Positions 15,726 through 23,100 of a stretch of 34,344 bases of DNA are shown in pieces. A model generated the notes under the pieces. It was not told the origin of the DNA, did no database searches, and was given only the letters and a program-made list of their open reading frames with translations. This stretch comes from Thermohalobaculum sp039187815. GTDB lineage: Bacteria; Pseudomonadota; Alphaproteobacteria; Rhodobacterales; Rhodobacteraceae. A program made the position numbers and the translations under genes. Numbering within the stretch: position 1 is the stretch's first letter; each line of letters begins with the position of its first letter. The stretch lies in the NCBI GenBank assembly GCA_039187815.1, contig JBCCZI010000035.1, positions 1-34,344 of the forward strand, read 5' to 3'.

Positions 15726-17870
15726 ATGGAACCCGAAACCTCGACGATCGCGGCCATTGCCGCTGGCGATCCGGACTTTAGCATTCTCGTCTCGGCGCTC
15801 GAGGCCACCAGCTTAACCGCAGCCCTGGATGTCACGGATGACGAGCTCACGGTCTTTGCCCCCACCAACGCGGCCTTTGCGCAACTGGCGGTCGATCTCG
15901 GGTTCACCGGCGACACGAGCGACGCGGATGCAGTCGAGACCTTCATCACGGACACCCTGGCGAGCCTGGATGCCGATGGAGACCCGGTGCCGCTCTTGTC
16001 CGATATCTTGCTCTATCATGTCTCGCCCGGCGCCCAATCGGCCTTGGCCATCGAGAACAGCGACGCCATAGCGACGCTGTCTGGCACGGCGGGGATCGTG
16101 CCCGCGGCCGGGCGGCTGGTGGATTTGGAGCCCGATGTTCTGGATGCCAGCATCACCATGCCGGACATCGCCGCATCGAACGGAACGCTGCACGTGATCG
16201 ACCGGGTTCTGCTGCCAATCGACATCCCCGGCAATGATACCCCCAGCATCGCCGATATCGCCGCCACCACGCCTGGCTTCGAGATCCTGAACATCGCGCT
16301 GACTGCTGCGGGGCTCGAGACCGTGCTCGGCGATGCGAACGGCGAGTTCACGGTCTTTGCGCCGACCAATGACGCGTTTATTGCACTGTCCGAGAGCTTT
16401 GGGTTCACCGGCGACACCAGCGACTTCAACGCCGTGTTCGACGCCATCGCGGGCGTGTTGGCGACCTTGTCTGTGGACGGCGACCCGATCCCGGTGCTGA
16501 CGGACATCTTGCTCTACCACGTCAGTGCAGGGGCCCAGTCGGTCGCCGATCTCACCGCGGCGGATCAAGTCGCGACGGTCCTGACCGATCAGTCGGTTGT
16601 TGTGCGCGAGGGCGGGATTTTCGATGCCGACCCGGATGTGGCCAATGCGGATTTTGTAGAGGGGCTCACCGAGGTGGCGGCCTCTAACGGCGTGATTCAA
16701 GCGGTCGATGCGGTGCTGCTGCCCTTCGATCTCGACGACCCAGCGCCCACGGACACGATCACCGATACGGTCGCTGCGTCCGGCGACGCCTTTGACGATA
16801 ACGGCAGCGATTTCGACATCCTGCTTGCGGCCGTTGGTGCAGCTGGGTTGGCGGACACACTGGCGAACCCCGATGCCAGCTTCACGGTCTTTGCCCCCGT
16901 GGATGCGGCCTTCCTGGCCCTGGCGGCAGAGCTCGGCCAGGATGCGAGCTCGGAGCAGGCGGCGTTTGACGGGATTGTCGCGGCGCTGACCGGGCTCTCG
17001 GAGACGGGCGATCCGATCCCGCTGCTGACCTCGATTCTGACCTATCATGTGGTCGATGGCGCGGAGAGCCGGGCGTCGCTCGCCTCGGGTGCTGAGATCA
17101 CGACCGTTTTCGGTGCCGCCCCGGCGGTTGACGGGCGCAGCCTGGTCGATGTCGATCCTGGATTTGCCGAGGCGGCCTTTATCGACGGCGCCTCGGATCT
17201 GGTGCAAGCCAATGGGGTGATCCACGCGATCGACGCAGTGCTGTTGCCGATCAACGTGCCCGATGCCAGCGACCTGTTTGGCACGGATGCGGATGAGGTG
17301 CTGACACTTGACGACACACTGCGGCTGGTCGACGGCGATGCCGGCGCCGACAGCCTCGATTTCGGCGGAGAGCTCGCGGCCACCTCTTTCGGCTTCATCG
17401 AAGGCGGGTTCAGCGCAACGACCGATGGGACCGAGGTCCAGCTCTTCAATCTCGAGCAGTTCGAGTTCTCTGATGCGACCCTGGATGTCGAAACCACCGA
17501 GTTGGCAGCCCAGGTGTTCCGGCTCTACGGCGTCGGTCTGGGGCGGGAGGGCGATATCGCCGGGGTGAGCTTCTGGTTCAACGAGGCAGAGACCCAGGGC
17601 ATCAACTTTGTGGCCGATGCGGTCTTGGTCTCTCAGGAGTTTGCCGACCAGTTCGGTGGGACGGTGCCTGGGGACGAGGCCATTGTGGGCGAGCTCTACC
17701 AAAACTTCCTCGGGCGTGAGGCGGATGCGGATGGCTTGGCCTTTTGGAACCAATCCGTCGCCGACGGTGTGCTGGACACCAGCGATCTGCTCCTCGCTTT
17801 CTCTGAAAGCGATGAGTTCAAAGCGCTCTCCGAAAACAGCTTTGACGACGGCGTTCTGATTATCGCCTGA
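15726..17870 (+). CDS. Three-FAS1-domain protein with C-terminal DUF4214, probably type I secreted
   Basis: A very acidic protein of 714 residues. Three FAS1 (fasciclin) domains span about residues 7-167, 172-336 and 345-510; each has the TVFAP(T/V)(N/D) box, an ILLYHV or ILTYHV strand and an end of the form ASNGxxxxxDxVLLP. A linker of about 75 residues (GTDADEVLTLDD ... GDAGADSLDFGG) resembles RTX-exported proteins. Residues 592-700 are a DUF4214 module (QVFRLYGVGLGREGD, ELYQNFLGREADADGLAFW), often found at the C-terminus of secreted surface proteins. There is no N-terminal signal peptide; the acidic C-terminus ending in DDGVLIIA suits type I secretion. FAS1 domains mediate adhesion, so a surface or matrix role is likely. 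GGAGGG (15717-15722) supports the start. No type I exporter lies nearby. Confidence 0.88.
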   Translation: MEPETSTIAAIAAGDPDFSILVSALEATSLTAALDVTDDELTVFAPTNAAFAQLAVDLGFTGDTSDADAVETFITDTLASLDADGDPVPLLSDILLYHVSPGAQSALAIENSDAIATLSGTAGIVPAAGRLVDLEPDVLDASITMPDIAASNGTLHVIDRVLLPIDIPGNDTPSIADIAATTPGFEILNIALTAAGLETVLGDANGEFTVFAPTNDAFIALSESFGFTGDTSDFNAVFDAIAGVLATLSVDGDPIPVLTDILLYHVSAGAQSVADLTAADQVATVLTDQSVVVREGGIFDADPDVANADFVEGLTEVAASNGVIQAVDAVLLPFDLDDPAPTDTITDTVAASGDAFDDNGSDFDILLAAVGAAGLADTLANPDASFTVFAPVDAAFLALAAELGQDASSEQAAFDGIVAALTGLSETGDPIPLLTSILTYHVVDGAESRASLASGAEITTVFGAAPAVDGRSLVDVDPGFAEAAFIDGASDLVQANGVIHAIDAVLLPINVPDASDLFGTDADEVLTLDDTLRLVDGDAGADSLDFGGELAATSFGFIEGGFSATTDGTEVQLFNLEQFEFSDATLDVETTELAAQVFRLYGVGLGREGDIAGVSFWFNEAETQGINFVADAVLVSQEFADQFGGTVPGDEAIVGELYQNFLGREADADGLAFWNQSVADGVLDTSDLLLAFSESDEFKALSENSFDDGVLIIA

Positions 17871-17882
17871 TGGCTGTCAGAT

Positions 17883-17913
17883 GGCGGCCGGACGGTGACC
17901 TGGCCCGGCCGCC
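17883..17913. terminator. Hairpin after the FAS1 gene
   Basis: A perfect 9-bp stem, GGCGGCCGG/CCGGCCGCC, with a 13-base loop, beginning 13 bases after the stop codon of the FAS1 gene. There is no T-tract. It is a likely transcript end. Confidence 0.6.
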
Positions 17914-17964
17914 TGCGACACCCAAGCGTTTGCCGTCTTGACGGCCCCGTGTTTGAACGGGCCC

Positions 17965-18357
17965 ATGTCGGGTTTGGCAAAGAGCGCGAACAAAACAGCG
18001 GGGTGGCGTGGCATCTCCGCCATCCTCCTGGCGGCTGCCCTGATCGCCCGGCTGTTTGTCGGACCGGCTTTTGCGGAGCCGCCGAGTCCCGGCCTGGTGC
18101 CGCTCTGTCTCGGCGGGGTTCTCGTCTATGTGCCGCTCGACGGGTACGATGGTCCGGTTCTGGACGAGGGGGGCGACGAGACCGTCACGGACCCCTGCCC
18201 CTGGCTGTGGCTAGGGGCGGCCAAGCCTTCGGACGAAGCGGCGGTCCTTCTCCAGCCCTCTTTGGATCTGTGCCAGGCCGTGGCCAGCGATGTGGCACCT
18301 GCCACAGGGGCCAAGCGCGCCTATTCGGCGCGCGGCCCCCCTGTTCTTGGCGCCTGA
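17965..18357 (+). CDS. DUF2946-like small exported protein
   Basis: Encodes 130 residues from the ATG at 17965. The N-terminus has a basic stretch followed by ISAILLAAALIARLFVGPAFA, a signal peptide or anchor, then a mature part with scattered cysteines (PLCLGGVL, DPCPW, LDLC) and a C-terminus rich in R, A and P. The layout and the position directly before a PCuAC copper chaperone resemble DUF2946 proteins found in copper-related operons. The match is by general pattern only; the classic paired-Cys motif is not clear, so confidence is limited. The gap to the next gene is about 70 bp. Confidence 0.55.
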   Translation: MSGLAKSANKTAGWRGISAILLAAALIARLFVGPAFAEPPSPGLVPLCLGGVLVYVPLDGYDGPVLDEGGDETVTDPCPWLWLGAAKPSDEAAVLLQPSLDLCQAVASDVAPATGAKRAYSARGPPVLGA

Positions 18358-18429
18358 GCACTCTCTTCGAACCAAACTGCGACCGGGCGGCCGCGTACCC
18401 AGGGACCGCCTCTGATCTTGGGGCTATCC

Positions 18430-18927
18430 ATGCCAATGACGCGAACTCTTATGGGCCTGTTCGGCCTGACCTTTCTGCTCGCATCTCCTGCCACGGCGCA
18501 CGAGTATGAAGTGGGCACATTGATGATTAACCATCCTTGGTCCCGGCCCTCCATAGCTAAGCGACCGGCGGCTGCCTACCTAACTGTGTCGAACGCAGGC
18601 GCCCAGCCCGATCGGTTGGTTGGCGCAAGCGCCCCGGACTTCTCCGCGGTCGAGTTGCACTTGTCCGCCAAGGAAAACGGCGTGATGACCATGCAATCGG
18701 TCGAGGTGATCGAGGTTCCGGCTGGCGGCACAGCCGAGCTTGTGCCCGGCGGCTATCACCTCATGCTGTTTGGCGGTGAGAAGACCTTCGGCATCGGCGA
18801 CAGCTTCCCGCTGCGGCTAGAGTTTGAGAATGCCGGTTTTGTCGATGTTGAGGTCAAGGTGGACAAGCCGCCTGTGGGAGCGACCCCGCCCAACCACGGT
18901 GGGCATGAGGGCCACGGCACCAATTGA
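18430..18927 (+). CDS. Periplasmic copper chaperone PCuAC
   Basis: Encodes 165 residues from the ATG at 18430 (an ATG two codons later is possible), with a signal peptide ending near SPATA-HE. PCuAC proteins bind Cu(I) in the periplasm and help assemble the CuA/CuB centres of cytochrome oxidase. The family ligand pattern H-x10-M-x21-H-x-M is exact here: H77, M88, H110, M112. The start of the mature protein (LMINHPWSRPS) and LTVSNAGAQPDRL are also typical. The C-terminus ends in a His-rich tail (NHGGHEGHGTN), a possible additional metal site. It is followed by a convergent TRAP gene and a strong hairpin. Confidence 0.92.
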   Translation: MPMTRTLMGLFGLTFLLASPATAHEYEVGTLMINHPWSRPSIAKRPAAAYLTVSNAGAQPDRLVGASAPDFSAVELHLSAKENGVMTMQSVEVIEVPAGGTAELVPGGYHLMLFGGEKTFGIGDSFPLRLEFENAGFVDVEVKVDKPPVGATPPNHGGHEGHGTN

Positions 18928-18936
18928 CGACGAGGA

Positions 18937-18956
18937 GGGCGGCCCTCAGGCCGCCC
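18937..18956. terminator. Bidirectional hairpin between PCuAC and dctM
   Basis: A perfect 8-bp stem, GGGCGGCC/GGCCGCCC, with a CTCA loop, placed between two convergent stop codons. It is a likely shared terminator, though without a T-tract. Confidence 0.65.
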
Positions 18957-18960
18957 CGTC

Positions 18961-20316
18961 TCACCCATAAACGACGTTGGGCAGCCAGGTGATCAGCTCC
19001 GGGAACAGCATGCACAGCACGAGCCCGATCAACTGGATCATCAGGAACGGGATCGCCGATTTGAAGATCCGCACCATGGGGATCGATGGGGGCGCAACGC
19101 CCCGCAGATAGAACAGCGCATAGCCAAAAGGCGGGCTGAGGAAGCTCATCTGCATGTTCACCAGATAGAGCACACCGAACCACAGCACCAACTCGCCCTC
19201 GGTCGCGAGCCCAAAGGACTCCGGCCCAAGCTCGACGATGATTGGCACGAAGATCGGCACCGCCAGCAGCAGGATGCCCACCCAATCCAGGAACATGCCA
19301 AGGATGATCAGCATGATCTGCATCAGGATCAGGATCTCCCACGGCCCAAGCCCCGCATCTGTCATGGCGTTCTGGACAAAGGCCCGACCGCCCTCGAGCA
19401 CATAGAGCCCAACGAAAATGGTCGCGCCGAACATGATCCAGATGACCATGGCACTGGCCTTCAGCGTGGTCATGCAGGCCTCGCGCACCGTTGGCCAGTC
19501 GAGTTTGCGGTGGATCGCCGCCACGATGAAGGCGCCAAACGTGCCGATGCCCGCGGCCTCGACGGGGGTCGCGACGCCCGTGAAGATCACGCCCAACACG
19601 ACGACGATCAGCGAAATGGGTGCGGACATCCGCCCGACCAGCGCGAGCTTCTCGCCCATGGTCACCCGCTCCTCATCGGGAATGGGCGGGCCATAACTCG
19701 GCCGGAAATAGCAGGTGAGCGTGACATAGACGATGTAGAGACCCGAGAGCAGCAGCCCCGGGATCACGGCGCCGATGAAGAGCTCGCCCACCGACTGCTC
19801 GGCCACAACAGCATAGATGATCGCCAGGATCGAGGGCGGGATCAGGATGCCGAGCGTGCCGCCCGCCATGATTGAGCCCATGGCGATCTCGGGGTTATAG
19901 GCGCGCTTGAGCATGGCCGGCAGCGCGATGATGCCCATGGTGACCACCGCTGCACCGATCACGCCCACCATCGCCGCCAAGATCGTCGAGGCGAGGATCG
20001 TAGCCGCCGCCAGGCCACCCCGGAGCCCGCCCAGCAGCTTGTAGATCACGTCGAACATCTCGTTGATGATGCCCGCGCGTTCCAACATCGCCGCCATGAA
20101 GATAAAGAGCGGAATGGCGGAGAGCTGATAGTTCGTCATCAGCGGGAAGATGCGGCTCGGCACGATGTTCAAGGTCTGCGCATCGCCGAGGATGAACAGG
20201 AAGACGCAAGCCAGGCCGCCAGTGACAAAGGCCAGCGGCAGGCCCATCATCAGCAGCACCAAGAGGCTGCCGAACATGATCAGCGTCAGCCACTCGATTG
20301 AGATCTCGAGTCCCAT
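18961..20316 (-). CDS. TRAP transporter large permease (DctM)
   Basis: A 451-residue inner-membrane protein with about 12 hydrophobic segments, the proton- or sodium-driven transport subunit of a TRAP system. Typical DctM features are the GLPLAFVTGGLA segment, the NYQLSAIPLFIFMAAMLERAG stretch, GGTLGILIPPSILAIIYAVVAEQSVGELFIGAVIPG and the late FLDWVGILLLAVPIFVPI. It starts one base after the dctQ stop. It ends the four-gene unit dctP2-dctP1-dctQ-dctM. The TakP-type binding proteins suggest an organic-acid substrate such as a 2-oxo or hydroxy acid, but this is inference. Confidence 0.95.
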   Translation of the reverse strand: MGLEISIEWLTLIMFGSLLVLLMMGLPLAFVTGGLACVFLFILGDAQTLNIVPSRIFPLMTNYQLSAIPLFIFMAAMLERAGIINEMFDVIYKLLGGLRGGLAAATILASTILAAMVGVIGAAVVTMGIIALPAMLKRAYNPEIAMGSIMAGGTLGILIPPSILAIIYAVVAEQSVGELFIGAVIPGLLLSGLYIVYVTLTCYFRPSYGPPIPDEERVTMGEKLALVGRMSAPISLIVVVLGVIFTGVATPVEAAGIGTFGAFIVAAIHRKLDWPTVREACMTTLKASAMVIWIMFGATIFVGLYVLEGGRAFVQNAMTDAGLGPWEILILMQIMLIILGMFLDWVGILLLAVPIFVPIIVELGPESFGLATEGELVLWFGVLYLVNMQMSFLSPPFGYALFYLRGVAPPSIPMVRIFKSAIPFLMIQLIGLVLCMLFPELITWLPNVVYG

Positions 20317-20317
20317 C

Positions 20318-21580
20318 TCAGGCAGCCTCCCTCATCGCCGCCTCATTGGCGGCCGGTCCCGGCGGGTGGCCGCCATTCATGATCGTTTGAATGTCGCGGC
20401 TGAGCTTGGCCACGCCCTGGAGCACCAGCAGCAGACCGCCGACCACCATGGCCCATTTGAACGGCCAATAGGCGATCTGCCATTCCGAGAACGAGATCTC
20501 GTTCACGACCGTCGCATCCATGGCAAAGATCCAGCCCGTCACCAGCAGCGTGCCGGCGAAGATGAAGAAGAAGATCGAGGTGAAGAGATCGACCCAAGCC
20601 TTTCCGAGCGGTGACCATTTTGCATAGAAAATGTCGACCCGCACATGCGCTTCGGTCAGCGAGGCATAGGCGCCCGCGATCAGGTACTGCATCCCGAACA
20701 TCAAGAACATGCCCTCATGCGCCCAGTTGGTGGGCGAGTTGAAGACATAGCGGGCGATGACCTCGTAATAGTAGACGAAGACGGCGATCACGGCCCAATA
20801 GCTGACGAACTCCCCGGCATAGAAGGACAACCGATCGACCATGCCCTGCCAGCCGGTGCCGATATGCGCCACGTCCGCCTTCTGCTCCGCCTGCTCAACG
20901 GCTGCGAGTTGGTCCTCCTCCGCCTGATGCTCGGGCTTGTCGTCTGTGCCGAGGCGGTCCGCCTTGCGTTTCAGCCTTGGCAAGAGCACCGCATCCAGCG
21001 CCATCAGCGCTATGATGCCGTAGAACAGATAGAGCGCGCCGTTTGACCAAAAGGCCCGATCGGCGTCCGCCTCATCAAGGCGCGGTTGTGCCTCTGTGCG
21101 TTTCGCTTCGGCATTGGCGATGCTGGCGCGGGCCTTCTCGATGCGCTCCTCTTCGCGCTCAAGCGCGCGCGTCGCGCGGCGTTTCTTGACCGCAGTGCCC
21201 CCTTCGGCAGCCGCCACATCGGCGCGCAACGCCTCAAGCCGAGCATCGGCGCCCTCGAGCCGCGGCGCGTTGCGTTCAATCGATTTCTCGGCGACGCGCA
21301 CGGTGTTCAGCGCTTCGGACTGGGCCTCGCGCGCCTCCCGCTCTCCGGAGTTGGCATAGAGGATGCCGAGGAACAGCGGCAAGTACACCAGGCCCCAGAG
21401 ATTACGCAGATAGAAGCGGTGCAGCCCCAGCATCCCGCCCGTCAGCAGGATCAAGTATCCCACCGGCAGCGAGTATCCGGTGGCGCGGCCCCGGCGTGCC
21501 ATGATCATGGCGACCAACGGAAACACCACCAGCAGCGACCAGTACGCCCAATGCGGCAGTTCGAAATCGAGACTCGGCAT
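20318..21580 (-). CDS. TRAP small permease (DctQ) fused to an N-terminal TM2-like domain and coiled coil
   Basis: Encodes about 420 residues from the ATG at 21580 (an ATG at 21601 would add 7), more than twice the usual DctQ length of 160-200. The order is: two or three N-terminal membrane segments (about 13-78) containing GGMLGLHRFYLRN, the hallmark of TM2 domains; a charged coiled coil (about 80-178, rich in E, A, R and K); another membrane segment (about 183-203); a charged linker; then the true DctQ domain (about 250-400) with RYVFNSPTNWAHEGMF and the HVRVDIFY motif. DctQ helps DctM form the TRAP membrane complex. The added part is in the same uninterrupted frame with similar composition. 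Its role is unknown; scaffolding or binding-protein docking is a guess. Confidence 0.88.
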   Translation of the reverse strand: MPSLDFELPHWAYWSLLVVFPLVAMIMARRGRATGYSLPVGYLILLTGGMLGLHRFYLRNLWGLVYLPLFLGILYANSGEREAREAQSEALNTVRVAEKSIERNAPRLEGADARLEALRADVAAAEGGTAVKKRRATRALEREEERIEKARASIANAEAKRTEAQPRLDEADADRAFWSNGALYLFYGIIALMALDAVLLPRLKRKADRLGTDDKPEHQAEEDQLAAVEQAEQKADVAHIGTGWQGMVDRLSFYAGEFVSYWAVIAVFVYYYEVIARYVFNSPTNWAHEGMFLMFGMQYLIAGAYASLTEAHVRVDIFYAKWSPLGKAWVDLFTSIFFFIFAGTLLVTGWIFAMDATVVNEISFSEWQIAYWPFKWAMVVGGLLLVLQGVAKLSRDIQTIMNGGHPPGPAANEAAMREAA

Positions 21581-21678
21581 GACAGGTCCGGTCTTTGACA
21601 TGCAAGGGGCGCCGCGCGCCAGAGAGGCGCACGGGCTAAGATCAGAGGCATCCGCACGGGATGGTCCGGGGGTTGGCT

Positions 21679-21695
21679 GGGGCCCACCGGGCCCC
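21679..21695. terminator. Hairpin between dctP1 and dctQ
   Basis: A perfect 7-bp GC stem, GGGGCCC/GGGCCCC, with an ACC loop, lying in the 126-bp gap between the dctP1 stop and the dctQ start. There is no T-tract. It could partly stop transcription or protect the 3' end of the binding-protein mRNA, giving more DctP than membrane subunits, as commonly seen in binding-protein operons. Confidence 0.5.
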
Positions 21696-21706
21696 GCCGC
21701 GTCCCC

Positions 21707-22819
21707 TCAGAGATCGAGCGTCAGGCCCTCGATCATGCCCGGCGTCACATAGCCCAGCGAGCCCGACATCATGTAGTCGAGCTGGATCTTAAAGACCCGC
21801 GCCGAGTCCTTGTCGCGGTTGGCATATTTGAACCAGATCGGCACGGCGACCTCGGTCATGATCTCGACATCGTCCTGGGTGAGGCGCGTGACCTCGGTGC
21901 CGTCATTGGTGAACTTGACCCAGGACTCCTGGTCGGCCTTCTGGATCGCAGCGTGGTGCAGATCCGAATAGGCGTGCGTCTCCATCTCGACGAACTGCTT
22001 CATCGCCGGCGACAGCGCATCCCACGAGGCCTGACCCACGGTGATGTCCATCAGATCGACCGGCTGGTAGACCGACATGAAGCCCGGAGGGCCCATGGAG
22101 ATGTACTTGGTCACCTGGCTGAACCCGAGGGCGTAGTTCACCGCAGGGCCGACATAATCGGCGACATCGATGGTGCCCTTCTCGAGCGCGGGGAAGATCT
22201 CCGATCCCGGCAGCAGCGTGGTCTCGGCGCCAAGCTCCGAGAACAGCTCGGCCACCATGCCGCCCGGAGCACGCATCTTGCGGCCCGCGAAATCATCGAC
22301 CGAGCGGATCGGCACCTTCGAGTGGATGATGTTCGGGCCGTGGTGGACGGGGCCCACATAGTGCATGCCCTGCGCTTGGTAGAGACCACGGGTGATCTCG
22401 AGCCCGCCGAGGCCATAATAGAACACGTCGAACTCTGCCGCTGTCCGCAAGCCGAGCGGATAGGACGACAGGAACACCGCAGCCGGGATGATGCCTTGCG
22501 CATAGATGGTGAAGGGGTTCACCGCGTCGAGCACGCCGTTCTTGACCGCATCATAGAGCTGGAAGTCACCCACGACGTCGTTGGCGCCGAAAGGCTCGAA
22601 AGCCAGCTCCCCGCCGGTCTTCTCGACAATCGTGCCGCACCAGTCTTTGAAGATCTGCAGACCGATGCCACCCGGCCATGAGGTCTGGATGCGCCAGGTC
22701 TTGGTATGGCCATCCGCCGTCGCGATGGCCGGCGCGGCGAGCGCCGCAGCACCGCCCAGCGCACTGGTGCGCAGAAACTTGCGGCGGCTGGCAATTTTGG
22801 TTGTGAGTTTGTCGGTCAT
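21707..22819 (-). CDS. TRAP transporter substrate-binding protein DctP (TakP type), copy 1
   Basis: Encodes 370 residues. It has a twin-arginine signal, SRRKFLRTSALGGAAALAAP, cleaved near ATA-DG, so it is probably exported folded to the periplasm. The body matches the TakP/mannitol-chloroaromatic branch of DctP proteins: TWRIQTSWPGG, FDVFYYGLGGLE, HHGPNIIHSKVPI, DDFAGRKMRAPGGM, GPAVNYALGFSQ. These proteins bind carboxylates such as 2-oxo acids or lactate, sometimes with a metal ion. GGGAGGG precedes the ATG at 22819. It is over half identical, by eye and along its whole length, to the adjacent upstream dctP2, so the pair arose by tandem duplication. Confidence 0.93.
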   Translation of the reverse strand: MTDKLTTKIASRRKFLRTSALGGAAALAAPAIATADGHTKTWRIQTSWPGGIGLQIFKDWCGTIVEKTGGELAFEPFGANDVVGDFQLYDAVKNGVLDAVNPFTIYAQGIIPAAVFLSSYPLGLRTAAEFDVFYYGLGGLEITRGLYQAQGMHYVGPVHHGPNIIHSKVPIRSVDDFAGRKMRAPGGMVAELFSELGAETTLLPGSEIFPALEKGTIDVADYVGPAVNYALGFSQVTKYISMGPPGFMSVYQPVDLMDITVGQASWDALSPAMKQFVEMETHAYSDLHHAAIQKADQESWVKFTNDGTEVTRLTQDDVEIMTEVAVPIWFKYANRDKDSARVFKIQLDYMMSGSLGYVTPGMIEGLTLDL

Positions 22820-23100
22820 GCGACCCTCCCTGGATTGTCTCGCGGTCCTGCCGCAGAGCTTTCCCGCGCCATTCGAGCGCAGGGCAGTGATACGCGGAAC
22901 GCTTCCCATTTCGCAACAGCACATTGCCATATTGGTCAAATTTTTTTACAACTTTGTGGTCAAACTGCGTTAACGGCCCGCCTTTGAGCGACAGAAAAGC
23001 TCAAAGGCTGTGCATGAAAAGGGCGGGCCGCTGCGCCGCGCCCGCCCCAGCTGGGATCAATGACTTGACCGATAGCAGCGCCGCTTGGTCCGCTGATCGA
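22820..23100. other. Intergenic region between the two tandem dctP genes
   Basis: No gene is seen in these 281 bases. The region is locally AT-rich (a run of seven T at 22941-22947), unlike its surroundings. It contains two direct copies of TGGTCAAA (22933-22940 and 22957-22964, 24 bases apart) and the composite inverted repeat at 22974-23030. No convincing -35/-10 pair for dctP1 could be placed, though TTGACC occurs within each repeat on the minus strand. Confidence 0.5.
22974..23030. repeat. Composite inverted repeat downstream of dctP2
   Basis: The outer arms CGGCCCGCC (22974-22982) and GGCGGGCCG (23022-23030) are perfectly complementary over 9 bp. The inner arms CCTTTGAGC (22981-22989) and GCTCAAAGG (22999-23007) are also a perfect 9-bp stem around a 9-base loop. 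The two left arms share two bases, so the outer and inner stems compete or stack. It may end the dctP2 transcript or stabilise its 3' end; there is no T-tract. Confidence 0.55.

Noticed and set aside
15813..17753. Long open frame of 646 codons antisense to the FAS1 gene
   Set aside because: It mirrors the codon periodicity of a strongly supported gene, is rich in R, G, Q and H, and shows no family motif. It is a GC-driven shadow.
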